Positions 10,886-20,497 of a stretch of 64,000 bases of DNA are shown piece by piece. The stretch's first letter is position 1, and every line of letters begins with the position of its first letter. The stretch covers positions 87,992 through 151,991 of the forward strand of contig VGHN01000002.1 in the NCBI GenBank assembly GCA_016868255.1, in the 5' to 3' direction. Both the position numbers and the translations under genes were made by a program. The notes under the pieces were generated by a model, which had not been told where the DNA came from, ran no database searches, and worked only from the letters and a program-made list of their open reading frames with translations. The stretch comes from Betaproteobacteria bacterium. Lineage in GTDB: Bacteria; Pseudomonadota; Gammaproteobacteria; Burkholderiales; Burkholderiaceae_A.

Positions 10886-11788
10886 CTACTGAATGTTTTG
10901 AACCTGCTCGCGAATCTGCTCAATGAGCAGTTTCATCTCCATGGTGATCTGGGTCAGCTCCAGACCAGCGGATTTGCTTCCAATGGTGTTTGCCTCGCGG
11001 TGCATCTCTTGGGTGAGAAAGTCGAGCCGCTTGCCAAAGGCGTCGCCATCAGAGGCGCGCAGACAGCGGGCCATTTCTTGTACATGCACCTGGAGCCGGT
11101 CGATCTCCTCGGCCACGTCCGATCGAATCGAGGCGGCGTGGGCCTCCTGTCGGATTCGCTCCGCTAGCATCTCTTCTCGTTCTGTTGCGCCAATCCCGTC
11201 GAAAGCCTCGGTGAGGCGGGCGCGCATGCGCTCGGTCAGTTGTCGAATCGATTCCGGCACGAGCCCGCCGGCTCGGGTGGCGAGGCCTTGGAGTTGATCG
11301 AGTCGATCGAGGATCTGCGCCTTGAGTTTCTCGCCCTCGCGCTGTCTCGATTCAATGAGTAAGGCAATCGCCTTTTTGCAGAGTCGGTCGATGAGTGCCA
11401 GGGTGGCCTCGGGATCGGATTCATTCTCGATGAGCACGCCCGGCCATCGAAGAAGCTCGGCTGTGGTCCAGGGTCCAGGGGGTTGGCTGCTCAGGCCACG
11501 AAGCTGATCGCCCGCAGTCATTAATTGAGCAGCAAGCTCACGATTGATTTTGAGTTCCGAGTTCGTTGCGTGGCTTCGGCTGAGTTGCAGTCGGCACTCC
11601 ACCTTTCCTCGACGCAGGGCCTGCGCGCAATGCTCCCTGAGTTGGGCCTCAAAGCCTCGCAGCTCTTCGGCCATTCGAGACGAATACTCGAAAAAGCGGC
11701 TATTGACGCTTCGAATTTCAATCTGCACAAGTCCCATTGGCGCCTGTTCCGAGGCGGCTCCGAAGCCAGTCATGCTCTGTATGCTCAT
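10886..11788 (-). CDS. YicC family endoribonuclease-like protein
   Basis: [14 protein letters not shown]-terminal [19 protein letters not shown]; next to gmk. Confidence 0.93.
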   Translation of the reverse strand: MSIQSMTGFGAASEQAPMGLVQIEIRSVNSRFFEYSSRMAEELRGFEAQLREHCAQALRRGKVECRLQLSRSHATNSELKINRELAAQLMTAGDQLRGLSSQPPGPWTTAELLRWPGVLIENESDPEATLALIDRLCKKAIALLIESRQREGEKLKAQILDRLDQLQGLATRAGGLVPESIRQLTERMRARLTEAFDGIGATEREEMLAERIRQEAHAASIRSDVAEEIDRLQVHVQEMARCLRASDGDAFGKRLDFLTQEMHREANTIGSKSAGLELTQITMEMKLLIEQIREQVQNIQ

Positions 11789-11842
11789 AGCCCATGTATT
11801 GTACGGACTCCGAATAAACAGATCTCAAAAGAGGAGGCCCGA

Positions 11843-12607
11843 ATGCGCCCAAGTGGAAGAGCCAATGGAGCGATGCGCAAGATCGAGTTGCACCGACACT
11901 TCACCAAGCACGCAGAAGGTTCCGTCTTGGTGTCCTTCGGAGACACTCGTGTTCTCTGCACGGCCAGTGTCGAGGCCAAGGTGCCTGGGTTCATGAGAGG
12001 ACAGGGCAGGGGTTGGGTTACCGCGGAATACGGGATGCTGCCGCGCTCCACCCACACTCGCAGTGACCGAGAAGCGGCCCGGGGCAAGCAGGGCGGTCGA
12101 ACCCTTGAGATTCAGCGCCTGATTGGACGCTGCCTTCGATCGGTGGTGGACCTAGAGCGTCTCGGCGAGATCACCGTGACCTTGGACTGCGATGTCTTGC
12201 AGGCCGATGGTGGCACCCGCACTGCGAGCGTGACCGGCGCCTGGCTGGCCTTGCATGACGCATTAAAAGCCGCGGGTCAAAAGAAGGAGTTCTCAGTGCT
12301 GGCCTCGAACTGGGAGACGGCCATTCGGGATCAGGTCGCTGCTATCTCGGTGGGTGTGGTTCAGGGTGAGGTGGTCATCGATCTCGATTACTTGGAGGAT
12401 TCTGGATGCGACACCGATATGAACATTGCCATGACCGGCTCGGGTGGACTTGTTGAAATTCAGGGCACCGCCGAGGGCACCCCGTTTTCCCGCGAGGATC
12501 TCAACGGCATGATGGGGTTGGCGGCCGCTGGGCTCTCACGAATCCACGGTCTCCAACGTCGACTGGCCGATGATTCCTCAATTCACACCGCGGTGATTGA
12601 GGGCTAG
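11843..12607 (+). CDS. rph: Ribonuclease PH
   Basis: [58 protein letters not shown] region; divergent from yicC. Confidence 0.96.
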   Translation: MRPSGRANGAMRKIELHRHFTKHAEGSVLVSFGDTRVLCTASVEAKVPGFMRGQGRGWVTAEYGMLPRSTHTRSDREAARGKQGGRTLEIQRLIGRCLRSVVDLERLGEITVTLDCDVLQADGGTRTASVTGAWLALHDALKAAGQKKEFSVLASNWETAIRDQVAAISVGVVQGEVVIDLDYLEDSGCDTDMNIAMTGSGGLVEIQGTAEGTPFSREDLNGMMGLAAAGLSRIHGLQRRLADDSSIHTAVIEG

Positions 12608-12609
12608 GC

Positions 12610-13275
12610 TTGCAGCATTGGGTGCTTGCCAGCTCGAACTCGGGGAAGCTACTTGAGCTCTCTCGGGCCACGGCCGATTGGGGCGTGGAGTGGGAGAGTA
12701 GTGGTGCGCTGGGTCTTGCCGCCCCGGAGGAAATCCACGGCACGTTTCTTGAGAACGCCTTGCTCAAGGCTCGTGTGGCCAGTCAGGCCAGTGGGCGTCC
12801 AGCGTTGGCCGATGATTCGGGGCTGCTGGTCGATGCGCTCTGCGGCGCACCCGGAGTCTGGTCGGCCGACTTCTTCGAGCGACGCGAGTCGATCGCCGAG
12901 CACTTTGGTCTGGCCCTGCCGACATTGGATCCAGAGGCCGTCCAGGGCGTGGCCCGACTGGACCGAGACGCAGCCAATCGCGCCTGGCTCTTGTCTATGC
13001 TCAGCGATGTGGATATTGATGGGCGGGGTGCGGAGTTTGTCTGTGTATTGGTTGGCGTTCGTTCCCACAATGACCCCCTTCCGATGGTGAGCATGGGGCG
13101 TTGGCGGGGATCGATTGCGATGCGTGAGCGAGGCGATGCCGGGTTTGGGTATGACCGCCTCTTCGTTGACCCCGCTTCGGGGATGCATGCAGCCGAGATG
13201 AGTCTGACCGAGAAGCACGATCGAGGGCATCGGGGTCAGGCGCTGCGCGGGCTTTCTCAATGGTTTTGTCCCTGA
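12610..13275 (+). CDS. rdgB: XTP/dITP pyrophosphatase RdgB/HAM1 family (TTG start)
   Basis: WVLASSNSGKLLEL, ENALLKARVAS, ALADDSGLLVDAL. Confidence 0.94.
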   Translation: MQHWVLASSNSGKLLELSRATADWGVEWESSGALGLAAPEEIHGTFLENALLKARVASQASGRPALADDSGLLVDALCGAPGVWSADFFERRESIAEHFGLALPTLDPEAVQGVARLDRDAANRAWLLSMLSDVDIDGRGAEFVCVLVGVRSHNDPLPMVSMGRWRGSIAMRERGDAGFGYDRLFVDPASGMHAAEMSLTEKHDRGHRGQALRGLSQWFCP

Positions 13276-14453
13276 GGCCTAATCAGTCTGGTTTGAGAGC
13301 GGTCGGCCCCACCGATGTTCCGCTGGGGCTTTATATTCACCTGCCGTGGTGTGTCAAGAAGTGCCCGTATTGCGACTTCAATTCCCACGAGGCGCGCGGC
13401 CAGGCACCAATCGATGCCTACATTGATTCAGTGGTGTTGGACCTTGAGCAGGCGCTGCCCATGGTCTGGGGTCGGGCGGTGCAGTTTGTCTTTATCGGAG
13501 GTGGAACCCCCAACCTTCTCGCACCGACCCAACTCGACCGCCTCCTCAATTCGGTGAGAGCGCGCTTGCCCATCGAACCAGGGGCAGAGATCACTATGGA
13601 GGCCAATCCCGGCGCGACCGAGCCACTTGCTTTCCAAGGCTACCGTGATTCCGGCGTCAATCGACTCTCAATTGGGGTTCAGAGCTTTGATTCTGAGGCC
13701 TTGCATCGCATCGGTCGGGTTCATGATTCTCGCGAGGCCGAAGCCGCTGTGGAGTCGGCGGTGTCCGTATTCGAGCGTGTAAATGTCGATCTGATGTACG
13801 GGCTTCCCAATCAAACCCCGCAGGCAGCGCTCTACGACCTTGGCCGAGCCATTCATTTCGGCGTTGGCCATATTTCACATTATCAACTGACCATGGAACC
13901 CAATACGGTCTTCGCCAATCGGCCACCGAGTGGATTGCCCGATGAAGAGACTGTCGAGGCCATCGAGTCCGAGGGTCGCAGCGTGCTGGCCGATGCAGGA
14001 TTCACCCGCTATGAGGTCTCTGCCTTTGCCCGCGCAGGGCAGCCATGCCAACACAACCTGAATTACTGGCAATTTGGAGACTACCTGGGCTTGGGGGCAG
14101 GGGCCCATTCAAAACTCAGCCTTCCCCTCGAGGGAATCTTTCGGCACAACAACACCCGGCGTCCGGAGGACTACATGAAACTCGTTGGCGAGGGCAAAGG
14201 CTTGCACCGACGGATTGAGCCGGTGGCCGCGGAGCGGCTTGGGTTTGAGTTTATGCTCAATGCCTTGAGACTCACGGCGGGGTTTGACGCGAAGTTATTC
14301 GAAGCCCGAACCGGTCGGCCATTGGCCGAGGTGCTGGAGCGAATCTCCGTGGGCGAGCGCCGAGGTCTCCTGCAGCGGGATCGGGGCGGTTGGCTGCCCA
14401 CGGCCCTCGGTCAGCGTTTTCTCAATGATCTGCAGATGCTCTTTATGCACTAG
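13260..14453 (+). CDS. hemW: Radical SAM heme chaperone HemW (coproporphyrinogen III oxidase-like)
   Basis: LYIHLPWCVKKCPYCDFNSH (CxxxCxxC), GGGTPNLL. Confidence 0.95.
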   Translation: MVLSLRPNQSGLRAVGPTDVPLGLYIHLPWCVKKCPYCDFNSHEARGQAPIDAYIDSVVLDLEQALPMVWGRAVQFVFIGGGTPNLLAPTQLDRLLNSVRARLPIEPGAEITMEANPGATEPLAFQGYRDSGVNRLSIGVQSFDSEALHRIGRVHDSREAEAAVESAVSVFERVNVDLMYGLPNQTPQAALYDLGRAIHFGVGHISHYQLTMEPNTVFANRPPSGLPDEETVEAIESEGRSVLADAGFTRYEVSAFARAGQPCQHNLNYWQFGDYLGLGAGAHSKLSLPLEGIFRHNNTRRPEDYMKLVGEGKGLHRRIEPVAAERLGFEFMLNALRLTAGFDAKLFEARTGRPLAEVLERISVGERRGLLQRDRGGWLPTALGQRFLNDLQMLFMH

Positions 14454-14465
14454 AGAAGTGCTTTT

Positions 14466-14482
14466 TGCATTATATTTGTGCA
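14466..14482. promoter_or_regulatory. Candidate NtrC-binding palindrome 1
   Basis: TGCATTATATTTGTGCA; 17-bp TGCA-N9-TGCA architecture. Confidence 0.6.
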
Positions 14483-14487
14483 TATAT

Positions 14488-14504
14488 TGCATTTAATTGG
14501 CGCA
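14488..14504. promoter_or_regulatory. Candidate NtrC-binding palindrome 2
   Basis: TGCATTTAATTGGCGCA; same 17-bp architecture, centred 22 bp (about two helical turns) from site 1. Confidence 0.6.
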
Positions 14505-14587
14505 GGCGGGTCTTTCATAATTCGCAAAATTGATTTAAATAATTGTTTTTATTGTGCATTTTTAGACAAGAGGTTTTGAGCCTCCGG

Positions 14588-14603
14588 TGGCACGGAATCT
14601 GCA
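14588..14603 (+). promoter_or_regulatory. Sigma54 (-24/-12) promoter for glnA
   Basis: TGGCACGGAATCTGCA matches TGGCACG-N4-TTGCA with one mismatch; GG and GC separated by 10 nt. Confidence 0.85.
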
Positions 14604-14674
14604 CTCTAATGTCGCAGGGCAGCGGACCAACGATCCGTTCCTTTTCTAGTTAACCCCCCATGGAGACGTGTTCG

Positions 14675-16087
14675 ATGGCCAGTTCAAAAGATGTCTTGAA
14701 AATGATTAAGGACAACGACGTTAAGTTCGTTGATTTTCGTTTCACCGATACGCGTGGAAAGGAGCAGCACGTATCCGTTCCCACCAAGGTGGTCGATGAG
14801 GACAAATTTGAGTTTGGTCACGCATTCGATGGGTCTTCGATCGCGGGTTGGAAGGGCATTGAAGCCTCCGACATGCTGCTAATGCCCGATGCGGGCACCG
14901 CTGTCATGGATCCCTTCCGCGAGGAAGCCACCTTGAACATCACTTGCGATGTCGTGGAGCCTTCAGATGGCAAGGGCTACGATCTGGATCCACGCTCGAT
15001 CGCGAAGCGCGCAGAAGCCTTCCTCAAGGCCTCGGGCGTGGGTGACGCCGCTTATTTTGGTCCGGAGCCCGAGTTCTTCATTTTCGATGGCGTTACCTGG
15101 AGCGTGGACATGTCCGGCTCTTCCGTGAAGATCAAGTCGGAAGAGGCTTCCTGGTCGAGTGGAATCGAGTACGAGGGTGGCAACCTGGCCCACCGTCCAG
15201 CGGTCAAGGGCGGCTATTTCCCAGTGCCACCGGTCGACTCATTCCAAGACATTCGTTCCGAGATGTGCCTGATTCTCGAGCAGATGGGCGTTCCCGTCGA
15301 GGTTCATCACCATGAGGTTGCAGGCCCCGGACAGTGCGAGATCGGCACCAAGTTTTCAACCCTCACTCAACGTGCCGACTGGACGCAGATCCTGAAGTAT
15401 GTGGTGCACAACGTGGCCGCCAGTTATGGCAAGACCGCTACATTCATGCCCAAGCCTGTCGTTGGCGACAACGGATCGGGCATGCACTGCCACCAGTCCA
15501 TCTGGAAAGACGGGCAGAACCTGTTTGCAGGAAACGGTTATGCAGGCCTCTCCGAGTTCGCCCTTCACTACATCGGCGGCATCATCAAGCATGCCCGCGC
15601 GCTCAATGCCATTACCAATCCTGGAACCAACAGCTACAAGCGGTTGGTGCCCGGATTTGAGGCGCCAGTGAAGCTGGCCTACTCGGCTCGTAACCGCTCC
15701 GCATCGATTCGTATTCCCTATGTCTCGAATCCAAAGGGCCGCCGAATCGAGGTTCGTTTCCCAGATCCCACGGCCAATCCATATCTTGCCTTCGCCGCCA
15801 TGATGATGGCGGGCCTCGATGGGGTAATGAATAAGATTCATCCCGGAGAGCCTGCAGACAAGAACCTCTATGACCTTTCCCCCGAGGAAGACAAGAAGAT
15901 CCCCACGGTCTGCTCCTCCCTTGACATGGCACTTGAGGCGCTCGACAAGGATCGTGAGTTCCTGACCCGTGGCGGTGTATTCAGCGACGGCATGATTGAT
16001 GCGTACATCAACCTCAAGATGGACGAGGTCACTCGTTTCCGTATGACCACCCACCCGGTGGAATTCGACATGTACTACTCGCTGTAA
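14675..16087 (+). CDS. glnA: Type I glutamine synthetase (ORF track opens at 14660; ATG 14675 has GGAG 9 nt upstream)
   Basis: [60 protein letters not shown]. Confidence 0.97.
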   Translation: MASSKDVLKMIKDNDVKFVDFRFTDTRGKEQHVSVPTKVVDEDKFEFGHAFDGSSIAGWKGIEASDMLLMPDAGTAVMDPFREEATLNITCDVVEPSDGKGYDLDPRSIAKRAEAFLKASGVGDAAYFGPEPEFFIFDGVTWSVDMSGSSVKIKSEEASWSSGIEYEGGNLAHRPAVKGGYFPVPPVDSFQDIRSEMCLILEQMGVPVEVHHHEVAGPGQCEIGTKFSTLTQRADWTQILKYVVHNVAASYGKTATFMPKPVVGDNGSGMHCHQSIWKDGQNLFAGNGYAGLSEFALHYIGGIIKHARALNAITNPGTNSYKRLVPGFEAPVKLAYSARNRSASIRIPYVSNPKGRRIEVRFPDPTANPYLAFAAMMMAGLDGVMNKIHPGEPADKNLYDLSPEEDKKIPTVCSSLDMALEALDKDREFLTRGGVFSDGMIDAYINLKMDEVTRFRMTTHPVEFDMYYSL

Positions 16088-16133
16088 GGATGCTGGATCA
16101 GGCCCGCCTCGACATGCAGGTGATGGCAAGAGA

Positions 16134-16162
16134 GGGGGCGGTCAATCGCCCCCTTTTCTTTT
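16134..16162 (+). terminator. Intrinsic terminator/attenuator between glnA and ntrB
   Basis: GGGGGCG-gtcaat-CGCCCCC followed by TTTTCTTTT. Confidence 0.85.
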
Positions 16163-16170
16163 CAAAGTCC

Positions 16171-17271
16171 ATGTTGAATCAACCCATCAACCCGCTCGAT
16201 CTTCTGAGCACGGCAGTATTGCTCGTCGATACGCGGGGTGAGGTGATTCAGGCGAACCTGGCTGCAGAGAGCCTTCTGGGACAACCCGCTCATCAGTTGA
16301 TCGGGCAGCCGCTCGAGGGTCTCTTGGTTCATCCCAGCGAGGTCATGACCGGCTGGATCCAGGGCGAGGAAATGGGTGTGGTGGTTCGGCGTCTGCAGAC
16401 CCGCTGGTTCGTCTCTTCTCCAGCCGAGGGGCGAATGGATCGAGTCCTCGACACCTCCATTAATGTGCTCGATGAGCCGGGCTTCTCGGTTGCGGTTGAG
16501 ATACGTGAGCCCGATGCTGCCCAGAAGGTGGACCGCGAGGAGCGCCAGGCCGTCTTCATGCAGATGAATCAGTCTCTACTGAGAAATCTTGGGCACGAGG
16601 TCAAGAACCCACTGGGAGGAATTCGGGGCGCCGCGCAACTTCTCGATGCAGAACTGCCGACAAAGGAGCTCAAGGAGTACACCCAGGTCATTATTAAAGA
16701 GTCCGATCGATTGCAGGCACTGGTCGACCGCATGCTCGCGCCGGTTCGGCGAAGCCGATCACCGCAGTCGGTGAATCTTCATGAGGTTCTCGAGCGGGTT
16801 CGCACGCTGGTCTTGTCGGAATTTTCCGATGCCTTGGTGATCCAGCGGGACTACGACACAAGCCTTCCTGAGATTGAAGGCGACTTGGAGCGACTGATTC
16901 AGGCTGTGCTCAATATTGTGCGCAACGCGGCCCAGGCGATCGCCTCCCAATCAGACCGCACCGAAGCGGGGCGCATTCTGCTCCGAACGAGGGCGGTCCG
17001 TCAGGTCACACTTCATCGACAGCGATATCGGTTGGGCCTGCATCTCACCGTTCACGACAACGGCCCTGGCATTCCAGAAGCGATTCGAGATGAAATTTTC
17101 TATCCTTTGGTCTCGGGCAATCCGCAGGGCCATGGGCTTGGCTTAACTCTTGCTCAGAGCATCGTGCACCAGCATGGCGGCACGATTGAGTGCTCGAGCG
17201 CCTCGGCGGGAACGGCCTTCGATATCGTGCTCCCTGTAGGCCTGCCTGTTCAGAAGGAGTGGATTCGATGA
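16171..17271 (+). CDS. ntrB: Nitrogen regulation sensor histidine kinase NtrB/GlnL (start after the terminator; ORF track opens at 16090)
   Basis: N-terminal PAS, LGHEVKNPLGGIRGAAQLL H-box, NIVRNAAQAI N-box, DNGPGIP. Confidence 0.94.
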   Translation: MLNQPINPLDLLSTAVLLVDTRGEVIQANLAAESLLGQPAHQLIGQPLEGLLVHPSEVMTGWIQGEEMGVVVRRLQTRWFVSSPAEGRMDRVLDTSINVLDEPGFSVAVEIREPDAAQKVDREERQAVFMQMNQSLLRNLGHEVKNPLGGIRGAAQLLDAELPTKELKEYTQVIIKESDRLQALVDRMLAPVRRSRSPQSVNLHEVLERVRTLVLSEFSDALVIQRDYDTSLPEIEGDLERLIQAVLNIVRNAAQAIASQSDRTEAGRILLRTRAVRQVTLHRQRYRLGLHLTVHDNGPGIPEAIRDEIFYPLVSGNPQGHGLGLTLAQSIVHQHGGTIECSSASAGTAFDIVLPVGLPVQKEWIR

Positions 17272-18854
17272 AACCGGTTTGGATTGTTGATGACGACGCG
17301 TCTATTCGATGGGTGCTCGAGAAGGCCCTTCGCAAGGCGGAGATTGATTGTCGATTGTTCGAGTCGGCCAACGAGGCCATGCGTGCACTGCAGTCTGACA
17401 CCCCACAGGTCCTGGTCTCCGACATTCGCATGCCCGGCCAGAGTGGACTGGAGTTGCTTGAGCAGGTCAAGGCAAGGCTGCCTGAGTTGCCGGTCATCAT
17501 CATGACTGGATTCTCCGATCTCGACAGTGCGGTCTCTGCCTTCCAAGGAGGGGCCTTCGAGTATCTCCCCAAGCCATTCGATGTCGATGAGGCCACTGCG
17601 TTAATTCGACGGGCTGTGCGAGAGTCGCATCCAATCAGTGGGTCGTCGTCGTTGGCCATGGGCCAGTCGCTCGAAATGTTGGGCCATGCGCCGGCCATGC
17701 AAGAAGTCTTCAGGGCGATTGGCCGTTTGTCCCAGTCGTCGGCCACGGTACTCATCACAGGTGAGTCGGGCACAGGGAAGGAACTTGTTGCGACGGCACT
17801 TCATAAGCACAGCCCCCGGGCGGAGATGCCCTTCGTCGCTCTAAATACCGCCGCCATTCCACACGACTTGCTGGAGTCGGAGTTGTTTGGACATGAACGG
17901 GGTTCGTTTACTGGCGCGCAGGCAAGGCGTCGTGGCCGATTTGAGCAGGCCGAAGGGGGCACACTATTTCTGGATGAGATCGGCGACATGCCGCTTGATC
18001 TTCAGACTCGGCTGCTGCGTGTCTTGTCCGATGGGCACTTCTATCGCGTTGGCGGACATCAGCCATTGAAGGCGAATGTTCGAGTGATTGCAGCCACCCA
18101 TCAGAACCTCGAGCAGCGAGTGGCCGAGGGCCGCTTCAGAGAAGACCTCTTTCATCGTCTCAATGTGATTCGGCTTCGACTACCGGCACTCCGTGAACGG
18201 CGCGTGGACATTCCCGATTTGGTGCGATTCTTCCTTTCGCGCTCGGCCAAAACATTGGGTGTCGAGATGAAGCATCTGTCGGAGGCGGCCCTTTCATTGG
18301 TCTGTATGCAGCCCTTCCCAGGGAATGTGCGTCAACTCGAGAACCTATGCCATTGGATTTCTGTCATGGCCCCAAGCAATCTTGTGGAGCCCAATGACTT
18401 GCCTCCAGAGATGCAGTCGATTTTCAATGGCCAGTCAAAGGATGCAATTCATCCGCCTTCGGCATCAATTGGCACAGCGTTCAATGCGTTGGGCCTCCAA
18501 GGCCAAGCCCAGCCCGCGGTTGGCTTGGGTCAAACAGGGCAGTCGCAGCAATCCGATTCGGCTCTCTTAGAGCCATCACCTGCTTGGCTCAGCGAGCTGG
18601 AGCGTATGGTGGAGAGCGCATTGCGCGGTCCTCTCAGCGAGGAGGCCCAGCGTTTTGGAGGTCGAATGGGATGGTGGTCCCGAGAATTTGAATCGGTGAT
18701 TTATCGCGCGGCACTCAAACACACGCGGGGACGGCGAATAGAAGCCTCTCAGCTGCTCGGCGTGGGTCGAAACACCATCACGCGAAAGATTCAGGAGCTC
18801 TCGTTGGAGTCGAGTTCGTCAGGCGATGAGACGGGTGGGCGGGCCAGCACGTAA
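17268..18854 (+). CDS. ntrC: Nitrogen regulation response regulator NtrC/GlnG
   Basis: receiver domain (WIVDDDASIRWVLEKAL), AAA+ GESGTGKELVA and ELFGHERGSFTGA (GAFTGA-type), C-terminal HTH; ATGA overlap with ntrB. Confidence 0.96.
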   Translation: MKPVWIVDDDASIRWVLEKALRKAEIDCRLFESANEAMRALQSDTPQVLVSDIRMPGQSGLELLEQVKARLPELPVIIMTGFSDLDSAVSAFQGGAFEYLPKPFDVDEATALIRRAVRESHPISGSSSLAMGQSLEMLGHAPAMQEVFRAIGRLSQSSATVLITGESGTGKELVATALHKHSPRAEMPFVALNTAAIPHDLLESELFGHERGSFTGAQARRRGRFEQAEGGTLFLDEIGDMPLDLQTRLLRVLSDGHFYRVGGHQPLKANVRVIAATHQNLEQRVAEGRFREDLFHRLNVIRLRLPALRERRVDIPDLVRFFLSRSAKTLGVEMKHLSEAALSLVCMQPFPGNVRQLENLCHWISVMAPSNLVEPNDLPPEMQSIFNGQSKDAIHPPSASIGTAFNALGLQGQAQPAVGLGQTGQSQQSDSALLEPSPAWLSELERMVESALRGPLSEEAQRFGGRMGWWSREFESVIYRAALKHTRGRRIEASQLLGVGRNTITRKIQELSLESSSSGDETGGRAST

Positions 18855-19035
18855 GTCACGGCACTCGATAGAGCGCTGAAGGCTGCCAGTCGTGTAAGGG
18901 TGCGCTGCGCGAGTGGGGCCACCCATCGCCAGATCGGTTGGCCGAGGGCCTCCAGCCATAGGATCCAACTCGACCATCTCGTGAGATGCAATCCAAGGCC
19001 GATGAGAAGCAGGTTGGCCACGACCCAGTGTGCCC
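18791..19035 (-). pseudogene. Probable relic of a SafE/UreH-like (sulfite exporter/heavy-metal transport) membrane protein
   Basis: Frame encodes EWAHWVVANLLLIGLGLHLTRWSSWILWLEALGQPIWRWVAPLAQRTLTRLAAF, resembling the internal LLLGLYL..W...LERLG..LWRR.QPL.RRLLP segment of the family; N-terminal part absent, no WGWLPCGLVY motif. Confidence 0.5.
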
Positions 19036-19037
19036 AT

Positions 19038-19841
19038 TCAGACCCTGGCGATCACCGGTGCGTGGTCCGACGGCTTCTCGAGGGCCCGCGGGGCCGTGTC
19101 GACGTCGGCCGAATCCAGGGAGGCCGCGAGATTTGGAGTAACAAGGAGGTGGTCAATTCGCAGGCCGTGGTTGCGTCGAAATCCCGCGGCCCGATAGTCC
19201 CACCATGTAAAGAGTTTCTCAGTGTGTGGCTGGGCCGCCCGCAAGGCATCAACGAGCCCGAGCGCAATCAGGCGGTTAAGCGCCGCCCGCTCCTGACTTG
19301 AGCAGAGGATCTTCTCGTGCCAAGCCAAAGGGTTGTAGACATCTGCATCGGCGGGTGCAATGTTGAAGTCGCCCACCAATACAAGGCGCGGGTGCTGCTC
19401 GAGTTCTTCTTGTAAACGTGCCTCGAGTACCTCGAGCCACTTGAGTTTGTAGGCGAACTTCTCCGATCCCACCTCGGAACCATTGGGTACATAGACGCAA
19501 ACGAACCGCAGAGGCTCCCCATCGAAGGGATGTGCGGTGACAGCGAGAAAACGCTTTTGATCATCGGGAAAGCGGGGGTCGCCGTGGCTGGGGTCTGCAA
19601 TGGATTGGAAACGGTCACGTCGCGCAAGAATGGCGACCCCGTTGTAAGTGGGTTGTCCGGTGAAATAGGGCTCGTACCCGGCGCTGCGTATGGCCTCGAT
19701 CGGAAAGAGGTCGTCGTTGACTTTGGTTTCCTGCAGGCCAACGAGATCGGGCTGCGCGGAGGACAACCATTCCAGAAGGTGTGGAAGTCGAACGCGCAAC
19801 GAGTTGACGTTCCAACTTGCAATGCCCAATCGATTGCTCAT
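19038..19841 (-). CDS. xth: Exodeoxyribonuclease III
   Basis: GIASWNVNSLRVRLPHLLEWL, LVGLQETKV, VLVGDFNIAP, HGLRIDHLL, SDHAPV. Confidence 0.95.
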   Translation of the reverse strand: MSNRLGIASWNVNSLRVRLPHLLEWLSSAQPDLVGLQETKVNDDLFPIEAIRSAGYEPYFTGQPTYNGVAILARRDRFQSIADPSHGDPRFPDDQKRFLAVTAHPFDGEPLRFVCVYVPNGSEVGSEKFAYKLKWLEVLEARLQEELEQHPRLVLVGDFNIAPADADVYNPLAWHEKILCSSQERAALNRLIALGLVDALRAAQPHTEKLFTWWDYRAAGFRRNHGLRIDHLLVTPNLAASLDSADVDTAPRALEKPSDHAPVIARV

Positions 19842-20497
19842 GCCTCTTCGAGTCCCTTCGCCCGCAGAAGACAGGCATCGCATTGGCCGCAGGGCTCGCC
19901 GGATTCGGATGGGTCGTAGCAGCTGAATGTGAGTTCGATCGGGACACCGAGAGAGCGAGCAAGACGGACGATCTCCGCCTTGGTCATGGCAATCAGGGGC
20001 GTGAGTATCTGAAGGCGGGCTTCCGGTGTTTGAACAAATCGAGAGCCGAGATTGGCCATGGACTCAAAGGCGGCGATGAATTCGGGACGGCAGTCGGGGT
20101 AACCGCTGTAATCAAGTGCGTTGACACCAATGAGCAGGCGGTCGGCCCCGATCACCTCAGCCAGGGCGAGCGCATAGCTAAGAAAGATTGTGTTTCGGGC
20201 GGGCACGTAGGTAATCGGGATTCCTTGCCCAATCTCTCCGATGGTGCGGTGCTTGGGCACTTCGATGTCGTCGGTCAGGGCCGAGCCGCCAATGGCTCGC
20301 AAGTCGAAACGAAGGACCCGGTGGCTACTGGCGCCGAGCGCTTTCGCAATGGCTCGCGCCGCATTGAGCTCCTGGAGTTGCCGCTGTCCGTAGTCGAATG
20401 AGAGGGCGTGGCACTCAAGGCCCTCGCGGATCCCCCAGGCAAGACAGGTGGATGAATCAAGCCCCCCACTGAGCAGCACGACTGCCCGGTGGGTCAT
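19838..20497 (-). CDS. queC: 7-cyano-7-deazaguanine synthase QueC
   Basis: VVLLSGGLDSSTCLAW, YVPARNTIFLSYA, CGQCDACLLRAKGL. Confidence 0.96.
   Translation of the reverse strand: MTHRAVVLLSGGLDSSTCLAWGIREGLECHALSFDYGQRQLQELNAARAIAKALGASSHRVLRFDLRAIGGSALTDDIEVPKHRTIGEIGQGIPITYVPARNTIFLSYALALAEVIGADRLLIGVNALDYSGYPDCRPEFIAAFESMANLGSRFVQTPEARLQILTPLIAMTKAEIVRLARSLGVPIELTFSCYDPSESGEPCGQCDACLLRAKGLEEA

Noticed and set aside
15356-16129. 257-aa antisense ORF opposite glnA
   Set aside because: Mirror ORF of glnA; its upstream end overlaps the glnA-ntrB intergenic region but shows no start signals.
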